The position numbers and the translations under genes are program-made. A stretch of DNA of 64,000 nt. It comes from Streptomyces kaniharaensis (GTDB taxonomy: Bacteria; Actinomycetota; Actinomycetes; Streptomycetales; Streptomycetaceae). Below, one piece after another: positions 32,763 to 40,277 of this stretch (the stretch's first letter is position 1; the number at the start of each line of letters is the position of its first letter). The stretch covers positions 20,722-84,721 of the forward strand of contig NZ_WBOF01000007.1 in NCBI RefSeq assembly GCF_009569385.1. The letters run 5' to 3'. The notes below the pieces were generated by a model, which saw only the letters and a program-made list of their open reading frames with translations, was not told the DNA's origin and searched no databases.

Positions 32763-33011
32763 ATGACCAGCTTCGCCGCCGGGTGTCGGTCGACATCGCG
32801 GCGGGCCCTGCCAGGCCGGCTGGCACGTGCGGACCTGGACGAGCTCCTGAAGCGGGTGTATCCCGCCGGCGCCCCTCGGGGCGCGTGGTGTCGACAGCCG
32901 GACGGCACCGAGGTCTTCGTCGAAGGCTTCGAACGCGCCTTGCGCCGCGCCACGGTCCTGCGGCGGCTGGAAGATGGACGGTGGCTCAGGAAGTACCGGG
33001 GGCCGGCGTGA
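32763..33011 (+). CDS. Small hypothetical coupled to the ATPase gene (start uncertain)
   Basis: The TGA overlaps the next GTG, supporting translation of this frame. From ATG 32763 it would be 82 residues, ending DGTEVFVEGFERALRRATVL and WLRKYRGPA, a convincing coding-like end. The first 25 residues are less convincing. Another frame just upstream (about 32700-32800) reads EVFVRRSADDQLRRRVSVDI, which looks more natural as the N-terminus. A frameshift or sequence error near 32800 is therefore possible. No family recognised. Confidence 0.45.
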   Translation: MTSFAAGCRSTSRRALPGRLARADLDELLKRVYPAGAPRGAWCRQPDGTEVFVEGFERALRRATVLRRLEDGRWLRKYRGPA

Positions 33012-33430
33012 CGACCACCGAACTCGCTCCCACCGGGCCGGCTCCCCGGCCCCGCCCGGCCACGGCATCCCTGCACTACCGCCCAGAGTCGGCACGGGCC
33101 GCCCGCCTGCTCGTCCGGGGCAAGCTCACGGAATGGGGCCTGACCGAGCTGGTCGACCCGGCCGAGCTGATCGTCACGGAGCTGGTCTCCAATGCCTGCA
33201 AGACCGGCTGCCTGACGTTCATGCAGGTGGCCGTCCGACGCCCCGCCCCGGGATTCGTCCGAGTCTGCGTGCGGGACGGCTCCCTGGAGCTGCCGGTGCT
33301 GCTGGAGGCCGGCGACGACGAGGAGTGCCACCGCGGGCTCGCCCTGGTCCACGAACTGACCAGCGGCCGGTGGGGGACCACCCTCGAGCCCCGGGGCAAG
33401 AGCGTGCACGCCGACCTCCCGATCCCCTGA
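33008..33430 (+). CDS. RsbW/SpoIIAB-like ATP-binding protein
   Basis: GTG start in GTGA overlap; 140 residues. After a Pro-rich leader it has the HATPase_c features of the short Streptomyces family: LIVTELVSNACKTG supplies the N-box (about residues 55-68), VRVCVRDGS the D-box strand, and HRGLALVHELTSGRWG the G-box. These proteins are anti-sigma-factor or regulatory kinase-like ATPases acting in the cytosol. It lies in a regulator block but has no obvious partner sigma factor here. Confidence 0.8.
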   Translation: MTTTELAPTGPAPRPRPATASLHYRPESARAARLLVRGKLTEWGLTELVDPAELIVTELVSNACKTGCLTFMQVAVRRPAPGFVRVCVRDGSLELPVLLEAGDDEECHRGLALVHELTSGRWGTTLEPRGKSVHADLPIP

Positions 33431-33540
33431 CCGCACGTCATCCCGTCAACCGGCCGAAGTCGGCCACGACACAAGCCATCGCTGTCCGTTACTGCGTGAC
33501 TACGATTCATCGCTTCGGCTCACCCATCAAGGAGTACCGC

Positions 33541-34275
33541 GTGGAAGGAACCACCACCGCCATGAGCCCGCCCGAAACGCTGAGGCCCGCGAGCGTGCGG
33601 GACAGCTGGCAGGCGCTCGCTGACGGCCTGCACGTGCAGCGGGTGCACCTGCACCAGGACCAGTGGCGCCGGGCTGCGACGCTTCCGCCCGATCAGCTCG
33701 GGCTGCCCGCCGAGTTGGACCCGATCGACCTGGTGTCGAAGCCGGTGCTCGTGGTGCCGTGCGACGACGACCTGATCGGCGCCGCCGGCCTCACGCCGTG
33801 GATCGAGGTGCCGTACCGGCTCGGCCACGACCGCACCGCGAGCGGCCCGCTCACCCTCGCGGTGGACGAGGTGGCCCGGATGCTGGCCAAGGATCTGGAC
33901 GGCGGCCTTGAGGCGGCCGTGCACGGCGCGACCCGTTCCAGTGCCTGGTGGGTGGGGGTGTTCGCCGTCATCCACCACGAGAGCGGCCGAAGCGCTTCCC
34001 TGGAGATGCTCCAGTCCGCCGCGCGGGCCGTCGCACTCGGCACGGGGATGCGCGTCCTTCGCGCGGCGCTTCGGACCCGGGGCGAGGACAGCGCGGTTCT
34101 GCGGGCCGCGTACTGCCGGGCCGTCGCCGAGACCGTCGTGCTGGAGGCATCGCTGCCGCAGCTGCTCGGCGAGATCGGCGGAATGCGGCTCACCGACCTG
34201 GTCACCACCTCGGTGCCGTGGCGCGGGCAGTTCACCAAGTACCAGTCGGGCACCGGAGCGGGGCAGGTGGAGTAG
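33541..34275 (+). CDS. Hypothetical protein, first gene of biosynthetic-type operon
   Basis: AAGGAGTACCGC precedes GTG 33541; 244 residues. It is soluble, alpha/beta-looking, with LVVPCDDDLIG and AWWVGVFAVIHHESGRS segments and helical C-terminus (AYCRAVAETVVLEASLPQLLGEI read in parts). It stops 2 bp before the kinase-like gene, starting a run of overlapping genes that reaches the radical SAM gene. No family recognised; the operon position suggests a regulator or pathway protein. Confidence 0.65.
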   Translation: MEGTTTAMSPPETLRPASVRDSWQALADGLHVQRVHLHQDQWRRAATLPPDQLGLPAELDPIDLVSKPVLVVPCDDDLIGAAGLTPWIEVPYRLGHDRTASGPLTLAVDEVARMLAKDLDGGLEAAVHGATRSSAWWVGVFAVIHHESGRSASLEMLQSAARAVALGTGMRVLRAALRTRGEDSAVLRAAYCRAVAETVVLEASLPQLLGEIGGMRLTDLVTTSVPWRGQFTKYQSGTGAGQVE

Positions 34276-34277
34276 GG

Positions 34278-34946
34278 ATGGACCAGTTTCCGTTCGTCGT
34301 GATCGAGGGCCTGGACGGCAGCGGCAAGACCACGTTGCGCAAAGGGCTGTTCAGGCTGTTCGACAACCTCTACGGGGTGACGCCGCTGTCGGTGCTCACC
34401 ACGAACTTCCTCGCCCCCGAGGTGGCCGCGGACCTGGTGGACGGCAAGTACGCGCCCACCGAGGCCAACCGCGGGCGCTACTTGCAGGCCCTGCGCGCCG
34501 ACAAACAGGCCACCATCGAGCGCCTGATCGCGCCGGCGCTGTCGCAGCGGCCGGTGATCGCGGACCGGTGGCTGCTGTCGGAGCTTGCCTTTTTCCAGGT
34601 CAAGCATGGCCAGACGCCGCAGGCCACCTACGGCGGGCTCGCCGACGCGATCGACCTGGTGCCGGATCTGACGCTCATCCTGGACGCGCCCACCAGCACC
34701 ACGATGCAGCGAGCCGCCTCTCGCAGCGCGGGGGACTCGGTGCGCGACGACTGGGACGTGGACCACGTGCAGACGATCGTGCGGGTCACCTACCGGGCGA
34801 TCACCGCCAGCCCGGCCGCGTTCCCGAAGATCGGGCCGACCGTGACGATCGACGCCAACCAGCTCCGGGCCGACGTGCTCGCGAACGCCTGGACCGCGCT
34901 GCTGGAACGCGGCCTGACCCCCGACCTGGAAGGAAGCCTCCAGTGA
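34278..34946 (+). CDS. Thymidylate-kinase-like P-loop protein
   Basis: ATG 34278 lies 2 bp after the previous stop; 222 residues, standard for TMP kinases. Walker A is IEGLDGSGKTTL (about residues 9-20), the exact TMPK form. The DRW motif (VIADRWLLS, near 93-101) and LILDAP strand (near 130-137) follow. A nucleoside-monophosphate kinase inside a small-molecule operon may phosphorylate a pathway intermediate rather than dTMP; that is inference. It overlaps the PEP-mutase-like gene by GTGA. Confidence 0.75.
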   Translation: MDQFPFVVIEGLDGSGKTTLRKGLFRLFDNLYGVTPLSVLTTNFLAPEVAADLVDGKYAPTEANRGRYLQALRADKQATIERLIAPALSQRPVIADRWLLSELAFFQVKHGQTPQATYGGLADAIDLVPDLTLILDAPTSTTMQRAASRSAGDSVRDDWDVDHVQTIVRVTYRAITASPAAFPKIGPTVTIDANQLRADVLANAWTALLERGLTPDLEGSLQ

Positions 34947-35812
34947 GCGCCGCCATGTCCGAGATATCCGCGGCCGGCCGCCTGCGGGCCGCCCTGCGTG
35001 ACGCCGCCGCCTCCCGGCGGCCCGTGCAGGCGATCGGCGCGGTCAACGCCATGGCCGCGCGGGTCGCCGTCGAGGCCGGGTTCGACGCGCTGTGGGTGTC
35101 AGGCCTGGAGGTGTCGGCCGCCTACGGGCTGGCGGATGAGAACCTGCTCGGCTCCCGGGACCTGGCCGACGTCGTCACCTCGCTCCGTCGCGTCACCGAC
35201 CTGCCGGTGATCGTCGACGTGGACAATGCCGCCGGCACCGGGGCGTCGGCGGCGCGATTCGGGTTCGACCTCCAGGCAGCCGGAGCGGCGGCCGTCTGCC
35301 TGGAGGACAGCCGTTACCCCAAGTGCAACTCGTTCTCCGAACACCGCGCCCAGGCGATGGCGGAGACGGAGGCGGTGTGCGGGCAGATCAAGGAACTCAA
35401 GGCTGCCGCCCCCGGCCTGCTGCTGATCGCCCGCACGGAAACGTTGATCTGCGGCGGCAGCATGGACGACGCGCTGGCCCGCGCCGCCTCCTACGAGGCG
35501 GCCGGAGCGGACGCCGTGCTCGTGCACTCCAAGGACACCGCCGGCAATCAGGCGCTGGAGGTGGGCCGCCGCTGGTCCGGCGTGCCGCTGGTCACCGTCC
35601 CCACCGCCTTCCCGCACCTGGACCGCCGGCTCCTCGGGGAGGCCGGGTTCGTCCTGGCGATCTACGCCAACCAGCTGACGCGCGCCGCACTGGCCGCGAT
35701 GCACCGAGCCGCTGTCGGCTTCCGTGCCACGGGCGTCTTCGAGGCCTGCCAGCTCGCCGACGTCCAGGACCTCATGCGCGTCGGCGACCCCGACGCCCGC
35801 GCCTGCCTGTGA
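34943..35812 (+). CDS. Isocitrate lyase/PEP mutase superfamily enzyme
   Basis: GTG in GTGA overlap; 289 residues. The superfamily features are clear: VSGLEVSAAYGLADENLLG (about residues 51-69), VIVDVDNAAG with metal-binding Asp residues (about 91-100), and EDSRYPKCNSF (about 121-131). In PEP mutases the last motif begins EDK and ends NS; here the mobile-loop Lys is Ser while the NS is kept. So C-C, C-P or P-C bond chemistry on an oxo-acid is likely, but true phosphoenolpyruvate mutase activity is uncertain. Next to a hydroxyacid dehydrogenase and a nucleotidyltransferase it could start a phosphonate-like route. Confidence 0.75.
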   Translation: MSAAMSEISAAGRLRAALRDAAASRRPVQAIGAVNAMAARVAVEAGFDALWVSGLEVSAAYGLADENLLGSRDLADVVTSLRRVTDLPVIVDVDNAAGTGASAARFGFDLQAAGAAAVCLEDSRYPKCNSFSEHRAQAMAETEAVCGQIKELKAAAPGLLLIARTETLICGGSMDDALARAASYEAAGADAVLVHSKDTAGNQALEVGRRWSGVPLVTVPTAFPHLDRRLLGEAGFVLAIYANQLTRAALAAMHRAAVGFRATGVFEACQLADVQDLMRVGDPDARACL

Positions 35813-35846
35813 CACCCCTGCTCCGACAACCAGTACGGAGGCACCC

Positions 35847-36335
35847 TTGAGCGATCTGCCCAGCATCAGCGTGTCGGTGAAGGCCGCGATCATCCACCAG
35901 GACCGGATCCTGCTCCTGTCCTACGACGACAGCGCGGACGGCGGCTGCTTCCACTACAACCTTCCCGGCGGTAAGGCGATCGAGGGCGAGCCGCTGCGCG
36001 AAGCGGTCGTGCGCAAGGTCCACCAGGAGACCGGCCTCGCGGTGCGGGCTGTGCGGGAGATGTTCGTCGTGGAGTACGTCCCCGGCCAGTTCGGCAAGGA
36101 CCTCGGCCCGCAGCACAAGACCCAGCACAACTTCCTCGCCGAGATCACGGACGGCCGCACCACGCCCCGGTTCTCCGACCCGCGCGATCCCATCCAGGTC
36201 GGCTTCGCATGGCTGCCGCTGGCCGAGCTCACCACGGTGACCCTGATCCCGCAGGTCGCCCCCGCGATCTTCGCCGCTCTCACGGACACCCGTGACGTCC
36301 TCGTGGACCGCGCCCAGACGGAGACGACGCGATGA
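35847..36335 (+). CDS. Nudix hydrolase
   Basis: TTG 35847 follows ACGGAGG by 6 bases; 162 residues. The Nudix box runs from GGKAIEGEP to RKVHQETGL (about residues 40-63), with two substitutions relative to the consensus (R-K rather than R-E, and H-Q-E rather than x-E-E). The core metal-binding Glu residues appear partly kept. Nudix enzymes cleave nucleoside diphosphate derivatives. It overlaps the dehydrogenase gene by ATGA. In this operon it may act on a nucleotide-activated intermediate or in self-protection. Confidence 0.8.
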   Translation: MSDLPSISVSVKAAIIHQDRILLLSYDDSADGGCFHYNLPGGKAIEGEPLREAVVRKVHQETGLAVRAVREMFVVEYVPGQFGKDLGPQHKTQHNFLAEITDGRTTPRFSDPRDPIQVGFAWLPLAELTTVTLIPQVAPAIFAALTDTRDVLVDRAQTETTR

Positions 36336-37249
36336 GGGCGCCCACGATCCTCGTCGCCAAGGGGGCGGGCGATGCGAACGCCCTGGTCCGCTCCCTGAGC
36401 CGGTACGACGTCTACGAGTTCACCAGCCTCGACGAGCTCGGCGGCGCCGTGCGCCGCGCGGAGCTGATCGTCATCCGCTCCGGCGTGCGGCTCGACGCGG
36501 ACCGGCTGGCCGCCATGCCGAAGCTGCGGCACGTCATCCGGGCCGGCTCCGGGCTCGACGGCATCGACACCGCCGTCCTGGCCGCGCGGGGGATCGGCCT
36601 GCACCGATACCCCGAGGCGTCGGCTCCGGCCGTCGCCGAGTGGTGCCTTGCGGCGCTGCTGGCCCTGGCCCGGCGCATCCCGCTCGGCGCCAATGGCCTG
36701 GCCCACGGCGACCATCTCAAGACGGCCTGCCTGGGGACGCCGGTGGTGTCGATGCGCGTGGCCGTCTGGGGCGCCGGGCCCATCGGCCGAGCCGCGGCCG
36801 CCGTGACCGAGCGATTCGGCGCGGAGGTCGCCTTCGCCGCCCGGCCCAGCATCACCGACGGGCTGCGGCAGCTGCCCGCGGCCGAGCTACCCGGCTGGGC
36901 AGACGCCCACATCGTCGCGCTGCCCGCCACCGCGGAGAACACCGGGGCGTTCGGCACGGACTTCCTCCGCTCGGCGGCCGGGCGCCGGCCCCTGCTTGTC
37001 GTCGCTGGGCGCCTGGCCACCATCGACACGGGCGCGTGCCTGGAGGCCCTGGCCGACGGCGGCCTGACCGGCCTGGCCGTCGATCCGATCGAGGCGAGCG
37101 ACGCGCACCTGTTCAAGTCCGGCCCCGCCCCGCAGAACCTGCTCGCCACCCCGCACATCGGAGCCCAGCGCGCAGACGTCCGCGTTCTCCTGGACGCCTG
37201 GGTCACCCAGACCGCCAGCGCCGTCCTGGGCGGGGAGGCGGCCCGGTGA
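36332..37249 (+). CDS. D-2-hydroxyacid dehydrogenase family protein
   Basis: ATG in ATGA overlap; 305 residues. The Rossmann motif is VWGAGPIGRAAA (about residues 147-158). The catalytic surroundings of the family are visible: VIRAGSGLDGID (about 69-80), the Asp/Glu region GLAVDPIEASD, and the active-site His in LATPHIGAQ (about 271-279). These enzymes interconvert 2-oxoacids and D-2-hydroxyacids with NAD(P)H. Following the PEP-mutase-like enzyme it might reduce that enzyme's 2-oxo product. It overlaps the nucleotidyltransferase gene by GTGA. Confidence 0.8.
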   Translation: MRAPTILVAKGAGDANALVRSLSRYDVYEFTSLDELGGAVRRAELIVIRSGVRLDADRLAAMPKLRHVIRAGSGLDGIDTAVLAARGIGLHRYPEASAPAVAEWCLAALLALARRIPLGANGLAHGDHLKTACLGTPVVSMRVAVWGAGPIGRAAAAVTERFGAEVAFAARPSITDGLRQLPAAELPGWADAHIVALPATAENTGAFGTDFLRSAAGRRPLLVVAGRLATIDTGACLEALADGGLTGLAVDPIEASDAHLFKSGPAPQNLLATPHIGAQRADVRVLLDAWVTQTASAVLGGEAAR

Positions 37250-38088
37250 ACACGTGGGTGGAACACAGGCGTGCGGTGGCCCGCACGGTCACCGGGCAGC
37301 TCGCCCAGGAGTACCCCGGCTCGCCAGTGTGGATGACGGGGCCCGTGGCCTGCGGGATCGCCCACGCCCGCAGCGACGTCGATCTGCGGGTGCTGATCAC
37401 CGAAGGACCGGTGCCGGTGCTGCAGTCCCGTATCGTCGACGGCGTCCGCGTCGACCTGGAGGCCCAGGCCGCCTCCGAGGCTGACGAACTGCGCGGCTAC
37501 CTGAGGCAGTTCCACATCCTGGGCGACGACGTCGACCTGTTTCGTACAGTGAGGCGCCGCCTTCCGGCGCTGACCGTGCTGCGGACCGCCCTCGCGATGC
37601 ACGACGGACAGCAGCCGGTGCTCGACCAGGCCGAGCGGGACGTCTACCGCCGGTGGGCGCTGGCCGACCGCGTCCAGCACGCGATCAGCCTGGTCGAGGA
37701 CCTCGACGGCCTGTTCCAGGCCGGACTGAGTGACGCCGTGGACCTGGTCACCGGGCAACTGCACCTCGCCGTTCAGCAGGCGGAGAACGTCGCCGCCGGC
37801 CACCCGCTCCTCGGCGACAAGTGGACCCCCGTCCTCGCCGGGGCCCCGACGCCAGCCGCGGCGTCCGTGCACCAGGCCCTGCGCCAGGCCCGCGCCCGGC
37901 TGCTGGCCGCGCTGCTGACGGTGTGGCCCGAGACCGCCGCCCCGGACGGCCAGGTGCCGGACGACTGGCTTGAGGCCGGGTGGCTGCCCCAGCGCTACAG
38001 CGACGGCTGGCGACTGAAGTTCGCCGACGCCACCATCCGCCTCACGCCCGGCCAGCTGGCCGCGTGGCACCAGGCGCTTCGCTTCTGA
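37246..38088 (+). CDS. Pol-beta-type nucleotidyltransferase
   Basis: GTG in GTGA overlap; 280 residues. WMTGPVACGIAHARSDVDL (about residues 29-47) carries the glycine-rich start and DxD metal site of the minimal nucleotidyltransferase fold. The later, helical part (about 115-240) resembles the helical bundle that follows this domain in antibiotic- and sugar-type nucleotidyltransferases. It could activate a small molecule as a nucleotide ester or modify a protein. Position after the dehydrogenase and before the radical SAM gene suggests a biosynthetic role. Substrate unknown. Confidence 0.7.
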   Translation: MNTWVEHRRAVARTVTGQLAQEYPGSPVWMTGPVACGIAHARSDVDLRVLITEGPVPVLQSRIVDGVRVDLEAQAASEADELRGYLRQFHILGDDVDLFRTVRRRLPALTVLRTALAMHDGQQPVLDQAERDVYRRWALADRVQHAISLVEDLDGLFQAGLSDAVDLVTGQLHLAVQQAENVAAGHPLLGDKWTPVLAGAPTPAAASVHQALRQARARLLAALLTVWPETAAPDGQVPDDWLEAGWLPQRYSDGWRLKFADATIRLTPGQLAAWHQALRF

Positions 38089-38127
38089 CCGGGCCCGCGC
38101 CCGTTCCTCTCCCCTGGGAGGCACCCG

Positions 38128-39975
38128 ATGCACCCCACCGAGCTGATCGGCCACCTGTACCGGTCGCTGGACGCGTCCGACGAAGACGCCGTCTCGGTCA
38201 TCCTCAAGGTCCGCGGCGAGACCTGCGACATCGACTGCCTGCACTGCTACGAGAAGCGCAAGGAAGGCCCCGGCGGCGCGCGGATCAGCGACGACCAGGT
38301 CCAGCTCCTCCCGAACCTCTTCGCAGGCCGTCCGCTCGCCATCGAACTGCACGGCGGCGAACCGCTAACCGCCGGGAAGGACCACATCGCCCAACTGCTG
38401 CGGACCCTCGCCGGCATGCCGCAGGTCAAGCGCCTGTCCCTGCAGACCAACGGCGTCCAGCTCGACGCCGAGTGGCTCGACCTGTTCGACGCCCACTACC
38501 CCGGCCTGGAGCTGGGGATCTCCCTGGACGGCGACCCGGAAGGCAACCGGTGGCGCGTCGGCTACGACGGCGACCCCACCTACCCGCGCGTGGTCAGGGC
38601 CCTGGAACTGCTGGCCGAACGCGGCCGGACCTGCGGCATCATCACCACCGTCACCCCCGCCGTCCTCGGCCGCCCCGCCGAAGTCCTCGACCACCTGGCC
38701 GCGTTCACCGCCGTCACCTCGGTCAGCGTCGTGCCGTGCTTCGACACCGCCGTCACCCGGCCCACCACGTACACCGGCAGCCGCCGCCCGCCCAGCCGGG
38801 CCCTGCAGCAAGCCGCCCTCGACCGGCCCGGCGGCCCGGCCTGGGCGATCACCCCCGACCAGTACACCGACTTCGTACTCGGCCTCACCCAGCACTGGAT
38901 CACCACCGGCCTGTTCCGCCGCCTCAAGCTCTCCCCGGCCGTGCCCACCATCCGCCGGCTGCGAGGCCTGGGGGTGTCGTTCTGCCACTTCTCCGACATG
39001 AAGTGCGACCACGTGTTCACCCTCTACCCGGACGGCCGGCTCGGCAGCTGTGACGAACTCCCCTGGCCCCAGGCCCAGCTCACACACCTGACGCCCACCA
39101 CCGGCCCGGCCGACATCACCACGGCCCAGCGCGACTCCAACCTCCTGCGCCAGGGCAAGGGCCTCATGACCGCCTGCGTGACCTGCGACTACCGCAGCAC
39201 CTGCGGCGGCGGCTGCATCGCCACCCGCTGGCGCATGAACCTCGCCGGCCAGCACGACGCCTACTGCGACCACCGCATACGCCTGATCGACGGAACCGCG
39301 GCCCTCCTCGCCGACCCCGCCCACCCGGACGGCGCTTGGTGCCGTACGGCCCGCTGGCGCCCCACGCCCGTCAACCGGATGCGCGACGTCCACGCCTTCC
39401 TGGCCACCTGGGACGACCCCCAGGCCGCCCGCCACCTGGCCCAGCTGGTCACCAGCGCCTTCGGCAACATCAACACCACCGGCCTGCCCGGCCCCACCGC
39501 CCAGAGCGCCGACGACCTCGACCCCGCCCACCCGCAGTGGAACGACGCGATCGAGCCCGGCATCAAACCGCTCGTCGACCACCTCACCGGCCGCTGGCAC
39601 CTCGTCACCTACGACAGCTGCGAAGGCCACCACTACGACGGCACCCGCAGAAGCCAGACCCGCGAGGTCGGCCTCCTCCCACGCGACGGCGCCGAGTACG
39701 CCGCCACCGCCGCCGCCCTGTGCCGGGCCGCCACCCGATGCGCTCCCGCCCTGCCGCCCGCCGTACGCCTCCTGGTCGCCCGCAACAACCTGACCTGCGA
39801 GACCACCGGCCGCACCCACCCGGTCCTCGACCTGCGTCTGCTGCCCACCTCCGAGATGCCCGGCGCCGCTTACTTCGCCGCCCTGGACGACGCCACCGCC
39901 CAGCTCCTGGCCGCCCTCGACGCCGAAACCCCCGTCGACCAGCGCCCGTGCGCCTGCCCCCTCCCGGTCGCGTGA
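38128..39975 (+). CDS. Radical SAM/SPASM peptide-maturase-like protein
   Basis: CTGGGAGG precedes ATG 38128; 615 residues. The radical SAM cluster is CDIDCLHC (CxxxCxxC, about residues 33-40). HGGEPLT (about 74-80) is the SAM-binding GGE motif. A SPASM-type auxiliary cluster region includes CDELPW and ACVTCDYRSTCGGGC (about 349-363). The C-terminal ~200 residues form an extra domain with YDSCEGHHYDG and EVGLLPRD (about 494-520) that I do not recognise. SPASM enzymes modify ribosomal peptides or enzymes by radical chemistry. The next gene encodes a 46-aa peptide, the likely substrate, so a RiPP maturase is the best reading. Confidence 0.82.
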   Translation: MHPTELIGHLYRSLDASDEDAVSVILKVRGETCDIDCLHCYEKRKEGPGGARISDDQVQLLPNLFAGRPLAIELHGGEPLTAGKDHIAQLLRTLAGMPQVKRLSLQTNGVQLDAEWLDLFDAHYPGLELGISLDGDPEGNRWRVGYDGDPTYPRVVRALELLAERGRTCGIITTVTPAVLGRPAEVLDHLAAFTAVTSVSVVPCFDTAVTRPTTYTGSRRPPSRALQQAALDRPGGPAWAITPDQYTDFVLGLTQHWITTGLFRRLKLSPAVPTIRRLRGLGVSFCHFSDMKCDHVFTLYPDGRLGSCDELPWPQAQLTHLTPTTGPADITTAQRDSNLLRQGKGLMTACVTCDYRSTCGGGCIATRWRMNLAGQHDAYCDHRIRLIDGTAALLADPAHPDGAWCRTARWRPTPVNRMRDVHAFLATWDDPQAARHLAQLVTSAFGNINTTGLPGPTAQSADDLDPAHPQWNDAIEPGIKPLVDHLTGRWHLVTYDSCEGHHYDGTRRSQTREVGLLPRDGAEYAATAAALCRAATRCAPALPPAVRLLVARNNLTCETTGRTHPVLDLRLLPTSEMPGAAYFAALDDATAQLLAALDAETPVDQRPCACPLPVA

Positions 39976-40062
39976 CCCCCACGCCACGGGGGCGCGCACC
40001 CCCGACCAGCCCGTACGGCCCCAGCCCAACCCCAAGAAGCCCACGCAGAGAAGGAACCGGCG

Positions 40063-40203
40063 ATGAAGAACGACACCTGGGCCAAGGACTTCCTCGACGC
40101 CGTCGAGGAGCTCCGCGACGACGACGGGTCCGTCCGCTTCACCATGCACTCCTCCCGGGAGGGCGCCGACGACTGGCCGACCGAGCCGACCGTCCACGCC
40201 TGA
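40063..40203 (+). CDS. 46-aa peptide, candidate RiPP precursor
   Basis: GAGAAGGAA lies 9 bases before ATG 40063. The first half is an amphipathic, acidic helix (TWAKDFLDAVEELRDDDG), typical of a leader. The second half (SVRFTMHSSREGADDW then PTEPTVHA) is flexible, with Ser, Thr, His, Arg, Trp and Phe but no Cys, typical of a core for radical SAM or hydroxylase chemistry. It sits between a radical SAM/SPASM gene and a HExxH gene and is followed by a strong hairpin, which would raise its expression over the downstream gene. Precursor status is inferred from size and context. Confidence 0.65.
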   Translation: MKNDTWAKDFLDAVEELRDDDGSVRFTMHSSREGADDWPTEPTVHA

Positions 40204-40224
40204 TCCGACGCGCTAGACCCAGCC

Positions 40225-40251
40225 GGGGCCAGGGCCGAGGGCCCTGGCCCC
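40225..40251 (+). terminator. Hairpin directly after precursor gene
   Basis: GGGGCCAGGGC (40225-40235), loop CGAGG, GCCCTGGCCCC (40241-40251): an 11-bp perfect stem 21 bp after the peptide's stop and before the HExxH gene's ribosome binding site. Likely a partial terminator or mRNA-stabilising stem. Confidence 0.7.
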
Positions 40252-40277
40252 ACCCCTTCCACGCCAAGGAGACCGCG

